Position numbers and translations under genes: made by a program. The notes under the pieces were generated by a model. It had not been told where the DNA came from, searched no databases, and was given only the letters and a program-made list of their open reading frames with translations. Shown here in pieces: positions 31,766 through 44,194 of a stretch of DNA of 64,000 bases (positions are counted from its first letter, which is position 1; the number at the start of each line of letters is the position of its first letter). The stretch is from Saururus chinensis (lineage: Eukaryota; Streptophyta; Magnoliopsida; Piperales; Saururaceae). The stretch covers positions 13,980,995 through 14,044,994 of the forward strand of contig CP141142.1 of the NCBI GenBank assembly GCA_035235625.1. Direction: 5' to 3'.

Positions 31766-31778
31766 TGGTATCATAGCA
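31766..31778 (+). promoter_or_regulatory. Primer-binding site of element L
   Basis: TGGTATCATAGCA sits two bases after the LTR end. It differs from the canonical TGGTATCAGAGC at one position and fits initiator Met-tRNA priming. Confidence 0.8.
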
Positions 31779-32399
31779 TTGCTCTGTCTGTGAGAGAAAA
31801 ATATTTGAAGACTTATATATATTGATTTGATTCAATTTTGATTTTTAAAATCAGAATTATTATGAAAATTTATGTTTTACATGTGTTTCAATTGATTTAA
31901 TTTGAATTCCCATTTAGATTTTTGTTTTGAATGTGTTGTATCAGATTTAAGGCAAACTCTAAATTTGAACTTTTCATTCTGCATAAGTGACATTGTTTTA
32001 ATATGAACTCGGATTTTGTACTTTCTGTTCTGCATAACATCGGATTTAATACAAACTTCGATTCAAAATTTTCTATTCTATATGTGTGACATCGGATTTA
32101 GTACAGACACTGATTTTTAAGGGCTTTGTTTCTCAAGTGGATTTTAATTTGAAATTCCTGTTTGCTTGTGTTGGAAGGAATTTGATGCGAACATCGATTT
32201 TATGAATTTTGATTTGGAATAAAAAATTGTTTAAAAGTTCTATCTAAATCTACTGCATCGGGTTTTATAAGAATTCTAATTTTGAGTTTGAATCAATTGA
32301 AAACTTTTGTTCTAAATTTGTTACATTGAAAATCATGTGAAGAATTTGATTTCAAACTTTTTATATTTTGATATTCAATTTTGAAGGGTCCTTAATTGA

Positions 32400-33170
32400 A
32401 AAGTTATTTGGGTGAAGCTATTTTGAAAGCCGGTAGGGCTACGAAGGAGTAACCACGAAACAACTGTGGTATGGGACACAAGGTGCTAGTGGATACTCTA
32501 CGATTAATTCTATCTGAGTATTGAAATAACAAATTTGATTTTGAATTGTCTATTTTTGAGAATTCATTCAATTAAGAAATGAATTTGTTTTGGAAAACTA
32601 GTGAAATTGCCTAGGAGAACCACTAAACGCCCATAGTATGGGATACACAGTATTGGTGAATCGTTCTCAGGTTAGTTCTGTTGGTGCATTGAAATTTTAT
32701 TCAATTTTGAAAGTTTGCGTTAACTTAGAGTGAATTAGTTTTTCAAGGTAGTGGCATTCCCGAAGAGAAACTGTCCAAACACACGTGGTATGTGATATGA
32801 GGTGTTAGTGGATCACTCTAAGGTTGAGTCTACTAGTGGATTTGATAAAAAGGTTAACTTGAAATCCCTTGAATTATGTGAATTATTTTGGAAGATAGTG
32901 GCATTCTAGAAGATAAATTGTCAAATGCCCATCGTATATTACACGCAGTGTTAGTGAATCATTCTAAAGTTGAGTCTACTTGTGGCTTTGATATAAAAAC
33001 TTAATTTCAAATCCTTTGTGTTATGAAAAGTGATTAGAATTTGTAAAGTTGTCCAGATGGACAGTGGACTTATTAAGGAGAAACCATAAAATACCTGAGC
33101 TATGGGACTTGTAGCATTAGTGGGTATCTCCTAGGTTGATCCGCTCATATATCGAGATGAATTTCAATTT
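32400..33170. repeat. ~145-bp tandem array, about 5 copies, in L interior
   Basis: Units contain 'AGTGGCATTC-CGAAGA-AAACTGTC-AA-CACCCGTGGTATG-GAYA', 'GTGTTAGTGGATC-CTCTA-GGTTGAGTCTA' and a GAAAT-rich tail. Starts lie near 32430, 32600, 32755, 32895 and 33060. They are substantially diverged. Confidence 0.75.
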
Positions 33171-33899
33171 CTAGTTTGCTTTGGAATATTTGTTCCAAAT
33201 GTGATTTGAATTTGGAATGTCCCTCCTGACTTTGATTTAGATATGGAATGTTTGTTTTGAATTTGATTTGAAATTTTGAAGAGTCTATTTTTCTATATTG
33301 AACATCCTATAGGGAGTGAGGGGTTTTTAAAGTTTAAATCGCTGCTCTCCAAAGGGATTGTAGTGCAGTGAAATATTTTGCTCAAACCTGATTTATAGCT
33401 CTATTTTTCTGGAAATAAATTTTGTTGAAAAATGATTTGATGCATATGATGATACATGAGTGCTTGTACAATCTATTTAGTACCTTGGTTAGAGAGCCAA
33501 GAACTAATGTGTTGATGCCAACCAAGAAAAATAATTGACAAGTGGCTGGCATAGGTGTGGAGCATCATGGGAAAGATCCTATCTTTAGTGATCTCTCTTG
33601 CCCATGAGCGCAGGGTGGGCTGTTGGGTATCACGGCTTGAGGAGTGATTTGTGAGATGAGTGTTTTAGTTATGTGGTTGATTAATGAACCAAGAATTATT
33701 TTGCTAATGACCACTGAGAAAAATAATTGACAATTGATGTGAGCATTTCAGTGTGAAACATCATGGGAAAGCTCTTATCCTTGTGAGCCTCTTGTTGCTT
33801 GATGAGTGTCAAGGGAACACCTTTGGTATCTCAGTGTTTGATTTGTTTGCTATGTCTTGATGTGTTTTGAGCCGATTTGCTCTGGTGTAATTTTAAAAA

Positions 33900-34650
33900 A
33901 GTAAAATACCCAATTATAAATTAATAAGCAAATTTGTTCGAAATAATTTATCTGATTCTAGATTAAATTATCGGATTTTGATTTTGCATGAGTTATCAGG
34001 TAATGAAATTTTTGAGAGCTTCTAGAATTGTTTCTAAATGGCATTGATTAGTTCCGATTTGCTAAGTTTTGTTTCTGACTTGGAATAATGATTTATTTGA
34101 TTTTGAAGTAACAATCAGATTTTGTTTAAAGTGTTTTCTCTGATCATAAACTATGAGGTTATGTTTATGAAAGTTTTATCCAATCTAAACTATTGGATTT
34201 TGTTTATGCATGCGATATCCAACGATAACTTAAATCGAATTTCCTTTTTGTTTGATTTATCTGATATGGGATTAACTTATCAGATTCTATTTATGATGAT
34301 TTATTTGTTTTTAAAATTTATAATCAGACTCTAATTAAAATTATTTCTCTGATTATAAACTATCAAATTTTGTTTGTGGTGGTGTCATCCGATCTTAATT
34401 ATCGGATTCAGATTTTTGAAAGTTTTATCTGATATTAACTATCAGATTTTGTTTACATGTGTTATCCAATTATAAATTATCAGATTATGTTTTCAAAAGT
34501 TTTATCTGATGACAAATTATCGGATTTTGTTTGTGCATGTGTTATCCGATTATAACCTATTGGATTATTCTTTTGAATGTTTTATTCGAATTTAACCTAT
34601 CAAATTCTGTCTGTGTTGTTTGTCTGATTACTATTGGATTTTGTTAGATA
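33900..34650. repeat. ATCCGAT/ATCGGAT inverted tandem array in L interior
   Basis: A 50-60-bp unit recurs more than ten times: 'TTATCYGATTATAAAYTATCRGATTTTGTTTGTGCATG'. Each unit holds ATCCGAT and ATCGGAT-type half sites facing each other across about 10 bases, so each unit is itself a small inverted repeat. Confidence 0.75.
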
Positions 34651-34712
34651 TATGTTCTGACTTGATGTGTTTGGAATAGTATTTTTGGGCAAATTTCAAG
34701 GATGTAGATCAT

Positions 34713-34808
34713 TTAAAGGGAGAAGATTGTAATGCCCCATTTTCCGATTATGTCTAATTGAGGGGTTAGGGGTAATTATAGAATTTTGGATATGATTTAG
34801 GGGGTTTC
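34713..34808 (+). repeat. PPT and truncated 3' LTR of element L
   Basis: The purine tract ends at 34727. The LTR start TGTAATGCCCCATTTTCCGA runs to 34808, where the next element (TGTCACACC...) is inserted. gtttc (34804-34808) would be the target site. I could not find its second copy. Confidence 0.7.
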
Positions 34809-35555
34809 TGTCACACCTCAGCACCTGCCTGACCCAAGCCGAACCAGGTCGAGGGGCTGGTCAAAGTGCATAGAGGAGACAATTGTTGGTTGAAATACAT
34901 TGTGAAAGACTTTAGCCCCTTAATCGGGTGAATTTCACACACGGAGTGTGCACCTTTAAACCTTTGTGCAAGAAAAATAAGGAAAAATAAAAGAGGACTT
35001 TAACTCTGAACTAATCAACATGTCATGCACCCACAAACTTAAAATCTTGGGCTTGAATGCATGGATCTAGTCAAAAAGTCTGAAAAAGATCTAAAAACAT
35101 AGGATATACACGAGTCTGAAAAAAGAACCACCACACATGATGTTATATAATCATAACAACATAAATTAGATGACATAACAAGGTCCAAAGGCATCCACGC
35201 CTACTTCCATGCTCTCCTCAAAAGTTCCTCATATAGAGGATCCTGGTTAATTGCATGTCACGCCATGCAGCCTCAAAACAAAAACACAGAAAGTGGGGTG
35301 AATAAAACTTAGTAAGTTTTGAATTAAGGTAACGTTAATAAGAGAACAACCACGACATGTCAAACACGGTATTTTAGATCACAATTCATATAACCTCATA
35401 GTTCTGATTAATTTCCTTACCCTACTCCTACTTACCCATAAGAAATTATGCTGCATACAAGTACCTCATACATATTAATCATGGCTTGAATAATCACATC
35501 ATGACATTATCCATCCTACATAATAAGTGATTCTCGCACAATCATGTCATGTATA

Positions 35556-35858
35556 TGTTGTGCACGGGTGCACTAGTGGATAGTATTTCCCTTTATTTTA
35601 GTACTTTTATTATGTCATTAGGCTAGTTAGCAGTTGATTATTGTAATTTTGATTATTAGAAACTGGTGCACTAGTGGACCACGAGTGAACCGGGTCCACT
35701 AGTGGCACGACCCCCAATGTGGGGTGCGACTCCCCATAAAGGGGTCGTCTTCTTCCTTTGTTAGTATGTTTTGAAGTAATCCAAGAACTCCTTCCCCTTT
35801 CTTCCAACTTCTTTCCCTTTCCCTGTGTAGAACTCCTGCGTACTACACTGGCACAACA
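35556..35858 (+). repeat. Gy2 5' LTR
   Basis: 303 bp. It contains GTGCACTAGTGGA-type repeats, a CCCATAAAGGGG box (35735-35746) in the promoter position, and a TC-rich leader. Confidence 0.9.
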
Positions 35859-35871
35859 TTGGTATCGGAGC
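35859..35871 (+). promoter_or_regulatory. Gy2 primer-binding site
   Basis: TTGGTATCGGAGC, one base different from the Gy1 PBS (TATCAGAGC). It fits initiator Met-tRNA. Confidence 0.85.
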
Positions 35872-35888
35872 TTTTATGATCCCCGGCC

Positions 35889-38800
35889 ATGGCTCGAGGC
35901 GAGCAAGCTGCCACGACCCTGGAGAGTCAGCCCGAGAAAGAGACTCTTGTCTCTGCGAACAGCCCCAAATCAGCACCGGAGACCAGTAGCGAGATCACGA
36001 TGGCAACTCATGGCCAAGATTGAGGAATTGGGATTGGCTGTAGCCCAGATTCAGGCTGAGCGCGCACCCCCTCTGGTGGCCAAGCCGTCAGCCTTCATGG
36101 AGAAGGGGGGACCGTCCCAGGCTCCCGAACTCCTTCGCTCTGACTTCTCAGCGCCTGCAGACCATGAGATGCGCTCTGCTCAGGACGGTGTACGCTTTGG
36201 CACTGTCGATCATATCATGGAAGGGAAGCGCCAGGCCTGGAATTCGCGAGGCGCACCAGGTGTTCGGAAAAATGACCCAATGGTGTCGCCTCCTCGAAAT
36301 CTGCACCAAGAGATGGAGGATGACTGGGAGGAGTATCTAGGACACCGTGGGGCACTTCAGGGTGGGGTGGAACCTCGTTTGGCCCGCCTATAGTTTCCGC
36401 CTTATAAAGGAGATGACGACCCTGTAGAGTGGCTCTACAAGGCGGGGAAATTTTTTGCCTACCAGGGGACGCAGTCGGAGGCTGAATGGCTAAGCATAGC
36501 GGCCTTCCATCTTGACGGGATGCATCAATGTGGTATCAGAGCTTTGAGAAGGAGGTGCGCTACCCAACTTGGGCCGCCTTCTCCGATGAATTATGCATCC
36601 AGTTTGGGCCCAATGAGTTTCAAGACTTCAATGAAATGCTGTCCTCCCTGCGCCAGACATCCACCGTGCACGCCTACTACATGGAGTTCATGAAGGTGGC
36701 TAATCGCCTCCCTGATTGGCTGGTGGCAGCCCTGGTGGGTACGTTCAAGCGAGGACTCAAGCCTGAGATTTCTAAGGAGATGTGCCATTTTCCTCGACAG
36801 CGACGCTGAGGCAGGCTTGGACCTTTTCCTCGGGCTGATGTGTCCGCCTCTCCCCTTGCCGCTCCAGCCAGCAGCCAGGTGGCTGGCCGAGTTGGCCAAA
36901 CTCCTCCCCCAGCTGGCCCGATTGTTCGTCGTCTCACGCCAGCCCAAATGGAGGAACACCGGGCAAAAGGACTCTATTTTCGCTGCGATGAGAAGTTTAT
37001 TCCAGGGCACCGTTGTTTCGTCAAAGGGAGTCTCTTAGTGGAGGAGATCGATTAGGAGTCTGGGGGAACCGATGAGCCTGATTCTTCGTACCCTGCCGAT
37101 ACATTGCTAGAGATCTCTGTACATGCTTTTTCAGGGGCCTTCATTCCGTGCACAATGAGGGTACAAGGTTATCTCAAGTGGCAATAGGTCGCCATTCTGA
37201 TTGACAGTGGATCGACTCACAACTTCATTAACAATAAGGTGGCGCAACGGCTAGGTTGCTTTGTGTCTGACTCGACCCCCTTTGATGTATTGATTGGTGA
37301 TGGCAAGCACCTCCGCAGTTCAAGCGTATGTGCACAGGCCGCACTCTCCATCCAGGGCCACACCTTCGTGACCAACCTCTTCTTACAGCCGACGAAGGGG
37401 GTGGACGTGGTGTTGGGAGTGCAGTGGCTCCAGGAGCATGGGGACGTTCTTTGGAACTTTAAGGAACTGGTGATGGATTTCGCATTGCATGGATAGTGGG
37501 TACGTCTCCAAGGCTCTCAGCCCGACACTCTTCTTTCGGCTCAGGCAACGGGTCCTTCTTTAGGTTCGCAACACAAGGACTCCTCCAGCAGCGGGCGTCG
37601 GTGGAAGTGGTACAGGATGATGTGCCGCAGGACCTTCTTGATCTTTTGACAGTGTATGGCACGGTGTTTGCGGAGCCAACACGTCTTTCCCCGGTGAGGG
37701 CTCATGACCACTCTATTCCTATTATGCCCAGTGCTGCTCCTGCCAATGTACGTCCCTATCGTTATCCATACATCCAGAAGGCTGAGATCGAGCGCCTGGT
37801 AGGGGACATGCTTTCTTCAGGTATCATTCAGCCTAGCACGAGTTCCTTTTCTTCCCCCGTGTTGCTGGTCCGTAAGAAAGATGGTACTTGGCACTTCTGT
37901 GTGGATTATCGGCACTGAATGCAATCACAGTGAAGGACAAGTATCCTATACTGGTGGTGGAGGAACTATTGGACGAGCTGGCTGGTGCTACCGTATTCAG
38001 TAAGCTTGACCTTCGTTCAGGTTACCATCAGATCTAAATGCAACCCACCGATGTGCATAAGACTGCCTTCCGTACTCATGATGGTCATTTTGAGTTCTTG
38101 GTTATGCCGTTTGGCCTCACGAATGCGCCCTCTACCTTTCAGAGCCTTATGAATGACCTCTTCAGGCCCTTCCTCCTCCACTTTATCTTGGTGTTCTTCG
38201 ACGATATTCTGGTCTATAGCAAGTTGTGGGGCGACCATTTGGAGCATTTCAGGTCTGTCTTTGATATCCTGCAAGCTAACTCATTGTTTCTTAAATGCTC
38301 GAAGTGTTCGTTTGGCAGTTCACAGGTTGAATACTTGGGTCATGTCATCTCTCATGATGGTGTGGCTACGGACCCTTCTAAAGTGACCGAAATGCTATCC
38401 TGGCCGGCCCCTACTTGTGCCGGGTGCTGTGGGGTTTCCTTGGCCTTACTGGCTATTATCGGCGCTTTATTCACCGCTATGGCAAGATTGCTCGGCCCCT
38501 CACTCAGCTGTTACAGAAAGGTGCTTTTTGTTGGTCCGACACTGACCAGGCCGCCTTTGAGGAGTTAAAACAGGCTATGGTGACCGCTCCTATTTTGATT
38601 CTCCCTGATTTCAGCCAGCCATTCATAGTCGAGACCGATGCTTCGGATGCCGGCCTAGGGGCGGTACTACTTCAGGAGGAGCGTCCCATTCCCTACTTCA
38701 GTAAGGCTTTGGCTGGTCGTTCCCTGTCCCTCTCAGTCTACAAGAAAGAGATGCTCGCCATTGTCCTTGCGGTTGAGAAGTGGTGCCCTTATTTGCTTGG

Positions 38801-40426
38801 CCGGCAGTTTCTCATTCGCACTAACCATCAGCCGCTCAAGTATTTTCTCAAACAGCGGGTGTCCACGCCCGCGCAGCAGCGGTGGGTTAGTAATGACTAT
38901 GAGGTAGTGTACAAGCGGGGCTCGGACAACACTGTGGATGATGCACTGTCTCGCTGCGCCAACCCAGGTTCGTGTTTGGCTATTTCCAGCCCAGTTTATC
39001 CCTTTCTTGATGAATTATAGCAGGCTTATAAGGATGATTGCTCGACATCCACTCTGATTGCGGCCCTTCAGGCCAACCCAGCGGCGCACCTTGGTTTTGC
39101 ATGGAAGGATGGCCTTCTCTTCTGGAAGGACCGTCTTTGGGTGCCAGCAGTTACAGACCTGCGCCAGCGTCTCATCGATCACTTCCATGCCTCTCCTTTG
39201 GCGGGTCATGAGGGTGCTCTTCGTACTTATAAATGGGTTAGTCAAAGCTTTTTGTGGAAGGGTGTACATCGCACAGTGACTGATTTTGTGGCTGCTTGTG
39301 ATGTTTGTCAGCGTGCCAAGTCCGCCACTACCTCACCGGCCGGGTTACTTCAGCCTTTGCCTATTTTGGATCAGGTTTGGGACGATGTTTCCATGGACTT
39401 TGTTGAGACCTTACTGTTGGTTCAAGGCAAGTCGGTGATTATGGTGGTCGTGGATCAACTATCTAAATATGCCCATTTTTGTGCTCTGGGTCATCCCTAC
39501 ACAGCTAAGTCGGTGGCGGAAATTTATGTTCGAGAAGTGGCCAAGTTACATGGTATGCCTCGCACGATTGTCTCCGATCGGGACTGGGTTTTCATCTCTC
39601 AGTTTTGGCAAGAATTTTTCACTCTACAGGGCACTTCTCTCCACATGAGCACCGCATACCACCCTTAGACGGATGGTCAGACAGAGGTCGTGAACCGTTG
39701 TTTGGAGTAGTATTTGCGTTGCTTTGCTATGGCTCAGCCCCAATGTTGGCTTCAGCTTCTTCCTTGGGCAGAGTGGTCTTATAACACCGCCTACCACACT
39801 CGTGTCGAGTTCACTCCTTTTCAGGTTTTGTATGGCAGGCCGCCTCCTACTGTGCTATCCTATGTGCCTCATCGGTCTTCCGTGGCAGAGGTCGACTATA
39901 TGCTCCAGACTCGGGATGAGGTCATTCGTCAGCTTAAAGAGAACCTATCTGCAGCTCAGAACCGATTGAAGCAGATTTGTGACGGCCATCACACTGAGTG
40001 CGAGTTTGTTGTGGGGGACTTGGTTTATGTTTCAGTTCTTTCTCAGCGTCAGTCCTCCTTGTTCCAGTCTACGCACTCTAAGCTTGCTCCACGGTTTCAT
40101 GGGCCCTATGTTGTCGAAGAGAGAGTGGGTTCGGTTGCTTATCGCCTCACTTTGCCGGCGGGTTCGTTGGTCCATCCGGTTTTTCCTGATTGCGTCACTG
40201 CATTGGTGACCCTACCCTGGCTATGGATGCTCCACCTCTTCCCTCGATGGGACCTGTTGCTTTGTCTGAGCCCGTTCCTGTAGCGCTACTTGACAAGCAT
40301 CGTGTACACCGTTCTAGTCGGATTACCACAGAGGTTTTAGTCTCTTGGCAGGGCCAGCCACTTGAGGACGCTACGTGGTTGTCTGAGGATGAGTTTTTGC
40401 TACGGTTTCCTTCGTGGTCGCCTTGA
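35889..40426 (+). pseudogene. Gy2 gag-pol polyprotein remnant
   Basis: Starts at ATG 35889 (MARGEQ), in the same context as Gy1. Gag core: PVEWLYKAGKFFAYQG, then a frameshift near 36520, then VRYPTWAAFSDELCIQFGPNEF. Zinc knuckle CDEKFIPGHRC-like. Protease AILIDSGSTHNFI keeps the catalytic D-S-G (about 37195-37230), with a stop just before it. RT has [28 protein letters not shown] and an intact FFDDILVYS (38192-38220). RNase H: ETDASDAGLGAVLL, YKKEMLAIVLAVEKW. Integrase: zinc finger ending ACDVCQRAK, SMDFVE, VSDRDWVF, FWQEFF (about 39240-39640), then a stop in the HPQTDGQ motif. A chromodomain-like tail (VSWQGQPLEDATWLSEDEF) ends at TGA 40424. Several stops fall at expected Gln codons. The full polyprotein cannot be made, although several catalytic motifs survive. 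Confidence 0.92.
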
Positions 40427-40456
40427 GGACAAGGCGTGAGCGGAAGCGTGGTGGAG

Positions 40457-40771
40457 TGTTGTGCACGAGTGCACTAGTGGATAGTATTTCCCTTTATTTT
40501 AGTACTTTTATTATGTCATTAGGCTAGCTAGCAGTTGATTATTGTAATTTTGATTATTAGAAACTGGCGCACTAGTGGACCATGGGTGAACTGGGCCCAC
40601 TAGTGGCACAACTCCCAATGTGGGGTGCGACTCCCCATAAAGGGGTCGTCTTCTTCCTTTGTTGGTATGTTTTGAAGTAATCCAAGAACTCCTTCCCCTT
40701 TCTTCCAACTTCTTTCCCTTTCCCTGCGTAGAACTCCTGCATACCAAATTGTGCCTACACCGGGCACAACA
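40457..40771 (+). repeat. Gy2 3' LTR
   Basis: 315 bp. Nearly identical to the 5' LTR for its first 280 bp, with differences near the end (GCATACCAAATTGTGCC against GCGTACTACACT). Confidence 0.92.
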
Positions 40772-41135
40772 GTATAATCATCACATATAACTTGCATTGA
40801 GAAGTGTCTCTAATACACATTCAGATCATGCATAAATATCACATATAACCTGCATGAGAGGTGTCTATAACGCACATTCAGATCATGCATAAACATCACA
40901 TATAACGCATTCACATCATGGATATTCATCACATATAACCTGTATGAAAAGTGTCGCTAACACACATTCAGATCACATATAACCTTCATGAGAAGTGTCT
41001 CTAATAGGCATTCAGATCATGCATATTCATCACATTTAACTTGCATGAGAAGTGTCTCTACCACACAGTCATATCATGCATAATCATAATACATCAACCT
41101 GCATATCAAGTGTCTCTAACACACATAATCATAAC
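40772..41135. repeat. ~59-bp tandem array right of Gy2
   Basis: About six units of 'CACATATAACCTGCATGAGAAGTGTCTCTAACACACATTCAGATCATGCATAAA'. Gy2 inserted at the left edge of this array, inside element J. Confidence 0.8.
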
Positions 41136-42649
41136 CATGCAAGTCAATAAAACAACCCTACTCAATCGACCAAAGCATAAGCAGTCCCTGCTCATTCCAA
41201 ATAATCCTCATCAGGAAAGTTTGAAGGAATTCTGTAGTTTGGGTAAATTCCCTATCAAGGAAGAATACCCCCTAGTAAGCTGGTGCACTCGGCTACACTA
41301 GCCTAAATTCTTAGGGTCCAGATGGTCTCAACCGTTTATCTCCTTATAGCATTGCTGCTCTTCTCAACCAGGGGAGGAAAACCCATCCTCAAAGGATGCA
41401 AAATCCCCCTCCTTTCGAACGTAAAACTCTATCCTTTCGGACATAAGACTGAATCGATAAGCCTTTGATTGATTAACCTGGTAAGCAATATCACACAATT
41501 GCATCCAATCGATCAACATGGCTAATCTTGATTAAATCTCAAAATCTATCTTATGATGTTATGCAACATGGTACATACATGAACAATAACTACATAAATT
41601 CTAATTTATGAAATGTGCTCCTCATCATTTGTACATGCATTATTTCTAATCATAATCGATCGTTTTGTCAATTTTTTGAAACTTTTGATTTTTCACAATT
41701 GAAAAATCCAAACTTCTCAATTCTTTCAGCTAAGGTCTTTTTTACTCTAAAAGTGTGTGAATGTGATGTGTGTGCATGTGTTTACATGACAAAAACACTG
41801 ATTTCTGTCTTCTTTTTGTTGCAACTTCATAAATTCATCTTCAGACTTGAAACTAACTCAAAATACATATCTAATGACATTGTTTGGATTACGACAATAA
41901 GTCCATACATGACATAATTGTAATGCCTGAGATTTTTCATCACATTTTTTTTTAAAATTCACGAATTTTTTTGCAATATAACAACTGTAAATCAAGAAAA
42001 ATGACGAATACGAAACCTATGAAAGCAGTTTTTATAATTTAAAACATCACACATCATTTTTCCTATAAAAATTTTTACTCATTCGATCAAACATCGTATA
42101 ACCAAACCAAACATCCTCAAGTGCTACTCGAAAACAAACATAAGAATAAATTACTATAATCATAGACTTTAAATATAAATCTCTCACAGGCATCCTTGAC
42201 TGCAAGTCCCATAACAGTCCATAGTCTAATCCAAATTATAAGTCCAGAAAGCATACACACTTTAATTCTCATCTCACCCAATACATTAGATCGTGACATA
42301 AATAATACTCACAGTAAGTCAAAGATATACTTGAGTTAAAGAGAATCAATTCACTGTGGAAATGAACATCCATCTCCAGGAGCTCTCCGTCACAAGCCTG
42401 CAAAAGACTTTCAAACAACGGGGCTAAAAAATAGGGTAATGAATATTTTGATACTCAGTAGAAAAACACCTAGTAGGGGAGCTCTAAATAGTGAACTTTG
42501 TAAGTATATACATAGATGCGTTCATGCAACTCAAACATGAAGCAGGCAGGCATATAATAATCATGCTCATACACATACAATCACATATACCATCATGCCA
42601 AAAACATACCATCAAACTAATCTTACACAGACACTCTTAATTAGAGTCT

Positions 42650-42990
42650 TACAAACTTACTCATACAATTGTACGCTTATACAACTTACACATACCTATA
42701 ATACCTTACTCATATAATCATATACTTACTCATATAACTCACACATACTTGTATGACCTTACTCATACAATCTTACTTATATGACCTTACTCATACATTC
42801 TTACTCATATGACCTTACTCTTACAATCTTACTAATAAACATATGCTTGCTGACTTGCTAAGAATCATGCTCTTACAGTCGTGCTTAGAATCATATGCTT
42901 ACAGTCTCACTCACACTCTTACAATCATACTCTTATAGTCTTGCTAAAAAACTTACACTTAGTAACATACATACTCACTCATACAATCAC
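42650..42990. repeat. CTTACTCATATAA-type array (copy B)
   Basis: More than 20 short units of 13-15 bp such as CTTACTCATACAAT and TATGACCTTACTC, the same array type as at 8878 and 54780. Confidence 0.8.
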
Positions 42991-43565
42991 ATACATACTA
43001 TCGGCCACTAAATCTCATTCCAACTAATAAGCTCTAATGTCAAAATGCAAAGGAATGCCATTGGGGCATCACCTTAACCTCAAAGGAGTGACTAGATGCC
43101 ATGGACTTTTTCGAAGGCAAGGCACACCAATGCTCATGGGGCATAGGATTAAACATGTAAGAGCAGTTTGATGATATACTTAAGCGTGCAAACATAAACA
43201 CCCACACATAAGGGGTCATACAATTGCCTACACTCTAGGGGTCTTATAGTGCCAGTGCCACTCTTGGGCATAAATCATACAGTGCCCCTCTTGGGCAGAA
43301 ACTGTAATATCCCTAATTTTCCTATGTTTCAAAAATTAAATATGTGGAAAATAGGGTGTTTGACCTATTGACATTCTTAGTAAAATAACTACCTCCCTAG
43401 ATAGAATTTGTGGCTAAAACTAATTTTATTAGAAAATAGACAAAAATAGCTTCGAAATGCCACTAAGAACGTGTGAATCGGAGTTCAGATAAGGGTGATA
43501 CAATTGTTCAAAGTTAAGCTTATTGCATAGGGCCTGTTTACCCGAATTAGATGCCCTACTTGTGT

Positions 43566-43865
43566 TTGGAGTTGGATGTCCTACTCATGCTTAGAGTTAG
43601 ATATCCTACTTGTGCTTAAAGTTGGATGTTCTACTCATTCTTGGAGTTGGATGTCCTACTCGTGCTTAGAGTTACTCGTACTTAGAGTTAGATGTCCTAC
43701 TCATGCTTGGAGTTAGATATCCTACTCATGCTTGGAGTTGGATGTCCTAATCGTGTTAGGTATTAGGAGTCCTAAATGTGCTAGGAGTTAGGAGTCCTAA
43801 ATGTGCTACGAGTTAGGAGTTCTAAACGTACTAGGAATTATAAGTCTTAAAAGAACTAGGATTTT
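43566..43865. repeat. 25-bp minisatellite in copy D
   Basis: About 12 units of 'GAGTTGGATGTCCTACTCATGCTTA', drifting to 'GAGTTAGGAGTCCTAAATGTGCTAG' towards the right end. One unit carries a deletion. It lies upstream of the presumed TATA box. Confidence 0.85.
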
Positions 43866-44185
43866 AAAGAGGTAGAGAGTCCTAGCGGGTTAAGGATTCC
43901 AAGGAAGAAGGAGGATGCAACTAGAACTTTGCTGATATGAGATAGCTTGTGAGCATATGACTTCTAGCCCACGTAGGAGTCCAAGGAGTGCTAGGAGTGG
44001 TGGAAAAAGTTGGAGGAGGGATCAACTATATATCTAGTTGGGTTAGAACTCTTTTGGGACTGTTTTGAGCATGTATGTAGGTTGGAATCCTATTGTTAAT
44101 GGGGCAGGGATTGTAATTCCGGGATTGTAATTAATGGAGAGTCTTAGAGGAGGAGGGCACCCAAGAGTTTGAAGAAGGGAAGCCT

Positions 44186-44194
44186 TATATAAGA
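44186..44194 (+). promoter_or_regulatory. Candidate TATA box of copy D LTR
   Basis: TTATATAAG, followed 20-70 bp later by a CT-rich stretch (CTCTCTCTTCTCCATCTC), a common pattern at plant LTR transcription starts. Confidence 0.45.

Larger units (their letters stand above)
31764..34727 (+). other. Non-coding interior of element L
   Basis: 2.96 kb between PBS and PPT, without any domain. The longest frame is about 70 codons at 34122. It contains degenerate 'CATCGGATTTAATACGAACTTCGATTT' repeats (31930-32300), a 145-bp array (32400-33170), two similar 190-bp segments beginning 'GAGAGCCAAGAAC' (about 33485-33830), and an inverted TTATC-GAT array (33900-34650). It probably acts only as RNA packaged by another element's proteins. 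Confidence 0.65.
30259..34808 (+). mobile_element. Non-autonomous LTR retrotransposon (LARD-like) L
   Basis: The LTR end 'TGGGTGTTACA' at 31763 is followed two bases later by the PBS TGGTATCATAGCA (initiator Met-tRNA type, one change). At the other end a purine tract TTAAAGGGAGAAGAT (34713-34727) precedes a new LTR start TGTAATGCCCC (34728). The 2.96-kb interior has no coding domain, only repeats, which is the definition of a LARD-type element mobilised in trans. The 3' LTR is interrupted after 81 bp by another element (34809). The 5' LTR start is degraded. Similarity of 30259-30300 to 34770-34800 (GAGGTAATTTTGAATTTT-type) suggests it begins near 30259. Confidence 0.7.
35556..40771 (+). mobile_element. 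Ty3/gypsy chromovirus-like element Gy2
   Basis: A 5.2-kb element with LTRs at 35556-35858 and 40457-40771 (TGTTGTGCACG...CACAACA). The TSD gtata is perfect (35551-35555 and 40772-40776). The PBS is TTGGTATCGGAGC at 35859. Domain order and sequence are those of Gy1, to which it is clearly related, but it has different LTR sequence, so it is a sister family. The 5' LTR lacks about 12 bp present near the end of the 3' LTR. It is inactivated by stops and frameshifts but better preserved than Gy1. Confidence 0.92.
34809..41135 (-). mobile_element. Partial LTR-type element J, host of Gy2
   Basis: Begins TGTCACACCTCAGC directly in the L 3' LTR. At about 35300 it has a 'GGGGTGAATAAAACTTAGTAAG' stem like that in the family-1 LTRs, suggesting minus orientation. 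It is interrupted by Gy2 (TSD gtata) and continues at 40772 with a tandem repeat. No coding region is seen. The right end is not defined. It may end anywhere between about 41135 and 41480. Confidence 0.5.
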
